From Toxorhynchites rutilus septentrionalis (lineage: Eukaryota > Arthropoda > Insecta > Diptera > Culicidae): a DNA stretch of 64,000 bases. Below the pieces are notes generated by a model. That model was not told the DNA's origin. It worked only from the letters and a program-made list of their open reading frames with translations, and searched no databases. Shown piece after piece: positions 57,010-64,000 of this stretch (position 1 is the stretch's first letter; each line of letters opens with the position of its first letter). A program made the position numbers and the translations under genes. The stretch is taken from the NCBI RefSeq assembly GCF_029784135.1, contig NC_073746.1, positions 149,123,056-149,187,055 on the forward strand, written 5' to 3'.

Positions 57010-57720
57010 CGCATGCACCTTGACGAAACCGTGGGGAATGACCCTGATGAAATTTGCAACCTCTTTGCAACATTTTTCAAGAAGTTTACATTGAAACAGC
57101 TGAGGAGGACCGATTCGTGATAAATTTGCATTTCTTCCAGAATTTCCATGTGATGTTGGCGTCAGACAACTAACTTACGGAAAGGTTCCCAAAAATATGG
57201 AAAAACTCCTTTCTTGTTCCAATCTTCAAATTCGGTAATAGAACCGACGTATGAAATTATCGAGAAGTAGCAAATGTTTCTTACATTCCAAAACTCTTTG
57301 AGGCCATAATAAAGCAAAAACTTTTTTAACAACTAAAAACGCGAATTACGAATGAACAACACGGGTTTTTCAAAGGACGCTCAACAACAACAATTTTGTT
57401 GGAATTTGTCACATTCACTTTGAATGCAATGGATAACGATAATCAAGTTGAAGCTCTATGCACTGACTTTAGTGAAGCTTTCGATCGTGTTGATATACCA
57501 TTACTTCTCCTTAAACTTCAAAAAATAGAGATAGAAGCCAAGCTATTGAAATGGCTCGAATCATATTTGACTGAACATATGCAAATAGTAAGATTTAATG
57601 GAAATATTTCGAATCCAATATTTGTTACATCTGGAGTTCATTTTATTTGTTAATGATGTTTGGGTTTTTCTTAAAAGTGTTATGTCACTTATCTACGTAT
57701 CAGAGATATGGTTGAGTTAG
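57010..57720 (+). pseudogene. Jockey/CR1-like LINE RT fragment lacking motif B
   Basis: Readable blocks: DPDEICNLFATFFKKF, WKNSFLVPIFKFGNRTDV, YIPKLFEAIIKQKLF, ITNEQHGFFKGRSTTTILLE, ALCTDFSEAFDRVDIPLLLL (motif A) and LKWLESYLTEHMQIVRFNGN, then IFVTSGV followed at once by HFILFVNDVW. The PQGS block that should separate these is missing, a ~20-bp deletion. Stops and frameshifts are frequent upstream. This is a different LINE from LINE1-3, since motif and spacing resemble Jockey/CR1 types. Both ends are truncated. Confidence 0.82.
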
Positions 57721-58230
57721 TTTTTCATTGTTTCCTCGGTTGAAGATAGAGAGTGCTATATTTTTTTATATTTATTTCTGGAAGCTGAGGTTTTTTAACA
57801 TAATATATCCGAGAACCAGAGAGATGTTACTTTTCGTTTTTGAGTTATTAAAAGGAGCAAAAATGTTTTTCGAACTATCGGTTAAATTTGAAAAATCATG
57901 AAAAAACGGAAAAAAATGCGGCTCTGATATCGAGGTATGTTACGTAAAAATCCTCAGCTTTCAAGAAAAAATATAAAAAAATATAGCGCCCTCTTTTCCA
58001 AAGCCACGAAAACAATAAAAAACGACTGCAATAAATAATTACGAAAATAAAAAACTTTTTCCCAAGTTCAATATAATTGCTCATTGGCTTCAATTTTATA
58101 TGTCGATCACCTCAATCGGTTCAGTGGTTCAAAAGTTATGAATTTTTGAAAAAAGACAATTTTGGAAGAAAGAGGAAAAAGTTTATTTTTCGGACAACCC
58201 TTAAATGGAAAGAGACGCTTGCGTCTATTC
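57721..58230. repeat. Copy of dispersed repeat R
   Basis: Shares GAGTGCTATATTTTTT, GAAAGCTGAGGTTTTT, an inverted AAAATATAGCGCCCTCTTTTC and CAATCGGTTCAGTGGTTCAA with the 43270-44430 cluster. It reads first direct, then inverted, so this copy is also a foldback. Non-coding. Confidence 0.6.
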
Positions 58231-60305
58231 ATGCGTTTCAATGAATAGGAGAAGTGCCTAATATGCACCCCCTAAGCGAGAATAGGTTTATCTTGGCCGT
58301 GCTCTTAAAATTTAAGGTAACAACTACGTCAGTACGTACATTAGTTAACCCTCAGTCATCTATAATCGTTCTGTATTTTAGATACTAAATAACAAAAGTG
58401 CTAGGAATTTTATTTTGTAAGGCACCCAAATTCTAAATTTCCAATCATACGGTGTTAAATGGCCCAGCAGCAGTATAATACGCCCATGAGTTGTTTCTCT
58501 CAGAGACTATAAGGCTCAGAGAAACAGCTTGCATGAATAAGAGATGCCATCAATCTATTCCCTTCATGCCCACCAGCGAATAGAAGAAACCGTTCCTCCG
58601 GTGAGCGTGTTCTCCCACTTTTCGTGCATTAATTCTCCAGTCCGCGCTCTTGTTTTCCTGCATTCTCTGAGCACATAATATAGATGCCAGATGTGAAGAC
58701 ATGTTTTCGTTTTGAAGACATTTAATTTTGTGAAAACATACTGAGGTCATTTTAAAGTATGTGAAAACTATTGTTTGTGTTATTTATCGAACATGATTTC
58801 GAAATATCGGTTTGCTCATTTTTGTTCATTATGATTACATTTGAAGACATTTATTTGTGCCATGCAGATATTTGAAAAAATCATCTGGCATCCCTCACAT
58901 ACAAGCTATTTCTCTCGTGAAAATGTTTACGGCCGAAAGCGAGCAAATTGCCCCGATCGAGGGTATGCCATAGTGCCCGATGGTAAGCTGATGCGGAAAA
59001 TATCAAATTGAGAAGGAAATGAATCCTTTCTTACCACTTCCTTCATCTGAGATATTCACTGGGAACTCGACTCAATAAATATGACCCACAGTTATCGCCT
59101 CTGAATCGGTTTCAAGCAACAAAAACCTTATAGAAATGATGTAGAAAATTACATCGAAAATTGCTTCCAAAGAAAATTATTTTTCTTATTTTTTTAAAGC
59201 ATGTTACAAATGTAAAACTTGCATAGTAGGATTCTATCATTGACTAGCACGATTGCCTATATCCATTGCATTTCTATTCTTGCTGGTTTACGAGAAAATC
59301 AGGCGGGTCAAATTGCCCGTCAGGCGCGTTTTAGACACATCTCCTCAACATTTGTCCGCATAGCTAGACATAATCATTTACAATTCCGATAATAGTCAAA
59401 AACTCTGTCGGTAGTTTCAGTTGTTATCGGATAAAATCAAAAAGGTTTGGAAGAAATTTAATGAAATGTCTGGAAAATGTGCTCTTGATTTGTTGCGAGG
59501 CTATGATAGTCCTTTTTTCCTGAAGAATACTCTGGGATATGATAAGAGCAGAAGGTTCGTGTTTTTTCAATTTATTGAATTTGTAAAGGCAATTTGCAAT
59601 GTTGGTAATTTCAGCAACACGATTTACCGATATCACGATCAATCGCATAAAGATGGTGGAGTGACTTACTCCAACGGTATGAGTAAATGCTGAGTATGTT
59701 GAATAATGTTGAATCCGAGAAGTTATAATGCTAAGAACCAATATTATTTTAATATTACTACTGATCTGATTGTTTCATTATCTACTTGAAGATTCAAATG
59801 CAGGTAATTATAACATTAAAGAACACAATCGTGACAGACATGTGTGGACTCTACAAAGTATGTGATTCAAATGTAGATTTAGCTTATAGCACATAATACT
59901 GACAATTGTTGATTTTCGAATGATGTATGATAGCTGTATGGAACCACGTCTGTTATGCGGACAAACAGTGATTATCCGGAAACGTTTTTATTTCAAAATA
60001 GCTCAAATGTTTTCGAACAAAAAATTTTTGGTTGCATTTTGAGCAAACGTATTAGGCGTTGTGCACAAATTACGTAACGCGAGTAGGGGCGGGGAGGTGG
60101 GTCAAGATTTCGTTTCTTAATGTGACATAGGGGGAAGGGGAAGTAGCCGTGATCGTTACGTAACAAAATTCAATTTTTATTCCTAAATAAATTCACGGAC
60201 CCCTACATGCTTTAGCAGCTAGTTTCGATTCTGAGACTTACAAAGCGCGTGTTTTAACGGATTTAACAGCAGTCAGTAAGCAAACACCGATAGATGCATC
60301 TCGAA
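58231..60305. other. Spacer with a TTACGTAAC-type repeat
   Basis: Around 60060-60190 GTGCACAAATTACGTAACGC and an inverted GATCGTTACGTAACA flank a GGGG-rich centre, a small MITE-like arrangement. A related sequence is at ~61940-62060. A pogo-like scrap GTGATTATCCGGAAACG lies at 59968. The rest shows no gene; opposed frames at 59421-59741 are mirror readings. Confidence 0.4.
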
Positions 60306-61560
60306 CAGAGTTACAATATCTACATAATAATCTGTATCTCTACAGATTTTTTTAGACTTTTTAAAACCAAGAATCTATATTTTCATACAAAATTAACAGA
60401 TTTTTCAAAATAATGTTGCAAAAATGGCTTTAGGTTGATGATATTTTCCCCATCTCACCTATTTCATTCATATAGCGTTATAATAAATAAATAACATCGT
60501 TTATCCTTTTCCTACTAAAGTACAGAGAATGTAAATTCGAAAAGTGCATCCATACTGTCGTGAAAATTAATTTCCTTTTAAAGTATATTTTTAAAATGGA
60601 TTGGAAATGCCTATTTCAAAGCGAAAAGAAAGGATCAAATCAGTTCTGGAAATATTAAAGCTCGAACCAAAAATACTGAATACTGCTCTCACTGAAATCC
60701 GTAGTTAAACATATCCTAAAAAACGACCGAAATCCTATTTTCCTGTGTTTTGAACTAGTTTTTGCTATTGATTATTAAATTAAACAAAACAAACTGAAAC
60801 ACCTGAATTCACTCAGATAAAATCGGACAGCAGAAGATTTAATCTCACTTTTTTGTGTAATATATGACAAGAATACATCAAATCTGAAGTTCCAGAACCA
60901 GACTTTGGAGATTTAGAAAGGCATCGGAAGATATCTACATAGGAGTTGAAGATGTAGAAATTGAAGCTATTGAACTGGGCGCGAACAAAACACTAACTTC
61001 TAGGACCATCTGCTGAGCCATCAAATTGTTAGACGAATAAAGTTTGAATAACAAATAGAAATTTAAATAAAACAATACTCGATTAAATTGTTTTGAATTT
61101 ATTTTTTTTATCTGTATTATAGTGATTTTCAACTCATTTGGCTGGTTCGTCACTTTTTATATCCATTTTTGGAAGAATGTCGGGAGTGAGAATTGAACTC
61201 GTGACCTTTAGCGTGAGAGGCCTGGATGTTACCACTACGCCAGATCGCCTCCACAATTGTTTAGAATGAAAAAATCCTGTTCTGTCCATTTCCTCAGCAT
61301 TAGCTATATAGTAACTTTATGTACCCTTCCCAAGCGTTGACAGTTCCCCAGTTCAGCCTTATTATGCTACCTTTTAATTCATTACTGTCATTACATTTTT
61401 GTGTGTACTCGAAATGTATCATAATGAAGGTATTTACAAGGTAACTGAATAAATTTCTATTGCACCTCAAAAAAGCAATGTATTTTCACTACAGTGTACA
61501 TGTTTCCAGGAATTACGTGGATACCCTCAACATCGTCTAATCAATGACTTCTATGCCAAT
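60306..61560. mobile_element. Diverged hAT-type MITE copy with SINE inside
   Basis: The left end CAGAGTTACAATATCTACA corresponds to the CAGGGTTACCATATCTACAG end of the 3008-3907 element. Collinear matches follow (CAAGAATCTATA, TTCATATAGCGTTA, then GGAGTTGAAGATGTAGAA-TGAAGCT against the 3.45 kb part). The right terminus was not found, so the end coordinate is approximate. SINE S4 interrupts it. Confidence 0.6.
61099..61254 (-). mobile_element. tRNA-derived SINE, family S4 (156 bp)
   Basis: The minus strand starts GGAGGCGATCTGGCGTAGTG (A box in TGGCGTAGTGGTAACATCC) and has B box CACGAGTTCAATTCTC. The tail is short and A/T-rich. A 13-bp duplication with one mismatch, AATTGTTTTGAAT (61086-61098) and AATTGTTTAGAAT (61255-61267), flanks it. 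Despite the tRNA-like head it is no tRNA gene. Confidence 0.8.
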
Positions 61561-62569
61561 CGATAAAGCGGAATTAGTACGATATTAAGCCGACTGTTTT
61601 ACTCGTCACTTGAGGACATCGCAGAGCCTTTTGCAAGTAGTGAAATGTAACGACAGGAACTACTGCATTGAACCAAGGAGTAGTGTAAATCAACATCAAT
61701 TTATATGAGCCCATGGTGGTCTTAGCTTAACGCCGAATGGGTTGAAAGTACCAATCCCAACCCAATCCGAATCCAATGTCAGCATCAATTTTCCGTCTAT
61801 GTTTGTTCAAAATACTATGACCTTTTTGAAAGTTCCTCTGATGTCACTAGCATATAAGAAACATCCTTAAGAAAATTGTATCCCGACCTGGGCAGATATC
61901 TAATTTTTCTATGTTGAACGAACGACTTTCACTTTGTGTGAAGATTAGCGTTATGTAACATAAGGGGGAGGGGGGTTTGTCTTGCGTTACTTTTTGTTAC
62001 ATGAGGTGGTCAAAAAATTGTATTTTAGCCTTACGTTGTGCGTAACAGCGATTTTGTTCATTTTGTTGTTTACGTCTCCTATACAAACATGGGCAGTATA
62101 GTAGTTCTCAGTTTTCCGTCAAAAGTGGTAATTTTGTCCTATATCGCAAAACATTAACCCGTATTTTTTCTTTTTTTATTAGGATGCCCATTTCCATTTA
62201 ACGGTTGTCCGAAAAATCAACTTTTTTCTCTTTTTTCTAAAAATGACTTTTTTCAAAAATTCATAACTTTTGAACTACTAGACCGATTCAGATGATCGAC
62301 ATATCAAATTAAAGCCAATCACATTGCGCATTTCGAAACGAGTAACTCGTTTTGAGATAATTCAAACTTGAATCGAATTGATTGTAGTATTATGTATCTT
62401 TTTCGAGTTAATATTTTCGGTGCACTAGATTTCAAGCAAAATTGTCTCGAAGAGAAATGTCACATTTTTGGGTTTGTAAACACACACAGCTATTGAAAAT
62501 ATTAATGCCGAAAAACAAATTCAATTTGATATTATATTAGAATTGTGATTAAAAAGAGTAGATCGCGAA
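61561..62569. other. Spacer with repeat fragments
   Basis: 61940-62060 contains GCGTTATGTAACATAAGGGG and CTTGCGTTACTTTTTGTTAC, related to the 60060 repeat. 62185-62340 (CATTTCCATTTAACGGTTGT through GATGATCGACATATCAAAT) is another repeat R piece. No gene. Confidence 0.45.
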
Positions 62570-63564
62570 ATGTTTTTTGACGACAGCGATAGTGAAGAAG
62601 AGAGCTCGCCTATTCCACAGAGGCGGAAGTTAGGGCGATAAAAGGGACTCTCTTTCGCTTAGTGAAAATGAGTTAATGTGTCTTATATACGTTTCCGATA
62701 TAAATGATAATAATTATTCTTTTGTTTCAAGATTTCGGCAGCATATCAGACTTAGCATTTAAAAATATTTCGGATAACACCGGGTTCCAAAAACTTTCAG
62801 AAGTACTGTTACTCCTGCAGCTTTGAAATTAGTGGATTTTCTGGCTTCTGTACCAAATTAATGTAATCAAGGAGAAAACTACACAGTCTTTACAGATACA
62901 CAGGCCAAAGGTTGTGCAGTCCACTGATCATTCAACAAGAGCCAAAGGTTGCACCGCTCATGACAACTCTACACGAGCTGATGTTTGCGCCGGCTAGTGA
63001 TCATTCTATCATGGATTCCTCGAGTCGAGAAGACGCACCACGCTAGATATGGGGTACAGACTAGGGGGGCGTTGCTGATTAATGGTCAGCTGCATCCCAA
63101 TAGGAAGTATCCCGTGTCGGGCACAGGTACAGAGCATTGGAGACAGCAACATCACAATTACGAAAACACTTGTAATACTAACCTCGAGCCAACCGCGAGT
63201 AATCGGTTACATATTACTAACATAGTTATAAGGCAAACATTGTCGAAATATTGAACTCCCGGCCCCGTCAGGTTGACGCCATATGAGCCTTAATAAAAAT
63301 ATTTATTTTGGATAAAAAAAAAGGAGAAAACTTTTTACTTGGTATGGCTCAACCAACAGTTTCATCAGTGTTCAATGAAGTGATACAACTTTTGGAAAGA
63401 AGTTTATGCGAAAATGGATCGAATTGGATACAGCATCGTTTAATGAAACAAAGCAATATTTTTTTATCGACAAATTCAATACCCTGTGTATTGATGGTAC
63501 TCATATACCCATTCTTAGGCTTACGGGAAATAAACAAATGTACTGCAAATGTGATGCACATTGA
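62570..63564 (+). pseudogene. Harbinger/PIF transposase relic, split by a LINE end
   Basis: It starts ATG with an acidic N-terminus (MFFDDSDSEEESSPIPQRRK). Then come FRQHIRLS, LAFKNISDNTGFQKLS, the segment ALKLVDFLASVP before the LINE insertion, and GENFLLGMAQPTVSSVFNEV after it, followed by WIELDTASFNETKQYFFIDK and LCIDGTHIPILRLTGNKQMY. MAQPTVS plus IDGTHIPI (first catalytic Asp) is diagnostic of Harbinger/PIF DDE transposases. The second Asp and Glu region is missing, several stops are present, and a LINE2-family 3' end lies at 62881-63320. Confidence 0.82.
62881..63320 (+). mobile_element. LINE2-family 3' end inserted in the Harbinger relic
   Basis: An exact 12-bp duplication AAGGAGAAAACT lies at 62869-62880 and 63321-63332. 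From ~62890 it is collinear with the reverse complement of ~16205-15790, i.e. only the 3' UTR of LINE2, including CTCGAG...ATCGGTT (63183-63208) and the AGCCTTAATAAAAAT end with A-tail. The insertion cuts the transposase between LASVP and FLLGMAQ. Confidence 0.93.
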
Positions 63565-64000
63565 TTTTTTTTGTGATTTCATAGTGCTGAAATAAAAGTA
63601 TTGTATTTATACTCATATATTTGAACAAATATACGTCGAAACCAAAGGAAATGCAATTGGAATGTTCTTCGATGTAAGGTTTAGTATTAAAATCAATGTT
63701 TCACTAGCATTTTCCCATACGATCAATCATTTCTTGTCGAGACATTTGTTCTCGTTTCGAGTTAAAAAATGCTCGAACACAATGTTACTTAACACTAAAC
63801 CTACGACGAGAATCAAATGACCCATTTTAAGTTTTTAGTCAAAATTTTCTAGCAAATTACATTGTCACAACATTATTTTTCTGCACTACTTTGCTTAAAA
63901 CATACATCGAATTTATTTTTCAGTGTTTACTCCTCTCTTGTTTTTTTTATACTGATAAATATATGTAATCTGTCCTAACTACCGCACCGGGTCATTTCAC
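63565..64000. other. Spacer, nothing recognised
   Basis: A/T-rich end of the window without recognised coding or repeat. Confidence 0.35.

Overview
This is a eukaryotic, insect-type genomic window, most probably from a mosquito (Culicidae, culicine/Aedes-like). It is A/T-rich and full of A and T homopolymers. It holds I-clade-like LINEs with an RNase H domain, tRNA-headed SINEs, pogo/Tigger-like, hAT, mariner and Harbinger remnants and Helitrons, and the one plausible gene has a 57-nt intron. The species call is an inference from transposon style, not from a marker gene. No operon, rRNA, genuine tRNA gene or CRISPR array is visible, and no intact host gene of known function.

Layout. 0-7 kb: a Helitron (1018-2023), a complete hAT-type MITE with an 8-bp target duplication (3008-3907), a Ty3/gypsy pol fragment (4070-4264) and a decayed minus-strand multi-domain protein gene (4559-5825). 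That protein reads as a FEN/XPG-like PIN nuclease followed by a cysteine-rich CXC tail, and it keeps an intron. 7-11 kb: mostly single-copy-looking DNA. 10.9-12.2 kb: a SINE, a possible two-exon gene for a small secreted peptide on the minus strand (CDS 11386-11658) and an LTR with a primer-binding site. 12.2-18.8 kb: a 5'-truncated LINE (LINE1) with exact target-site duplications, interrupted by a SINE and by a second, related LINE (LINE2) in the opposite orientation.

19-31 kb: Helitron ends, a perfect 430-bp tandem duplication, a long-TIR MITE with a SINE inside one arm, a 41-bp-arm palindrome and several repeat copies whose paralogues act as empty sites. 32-48 kb: two members of a TA-flanked pogo-like family (32024-33461 and 44995-48254) whose interiors are arrays of GCCAT-containing units, a mariner relic, a hAT fragment and a Helitron. 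The larger member carries another TA-flanked element, which itself carries a SINE. 50-64 kb: Jockey/CR1-like LINE scraps, a Tc1/mariner relic split by a third LINE copy (LINE3), and a Harbinger/PIF transposase relic split by a LINE2-family 3' end.

Interactions. Almost everything recognised is mobile DNA, and the nesting gives a relative chronology. LINE1 landed in LTR-derived DNA; SINE S1b and LINE2 later landed in LINE1. The 3' ends of LINE1, LINE2, LINE3 and SINE S2 share a short terminal hairpin, which suggests that the SINE used this LINE machinery. The observations most worth checking are the nuclease-CXC relic, the small spliced gene beside (or inside) an LTR, the YY1/Pho-like motif arrays and the near-perfect palindromes.
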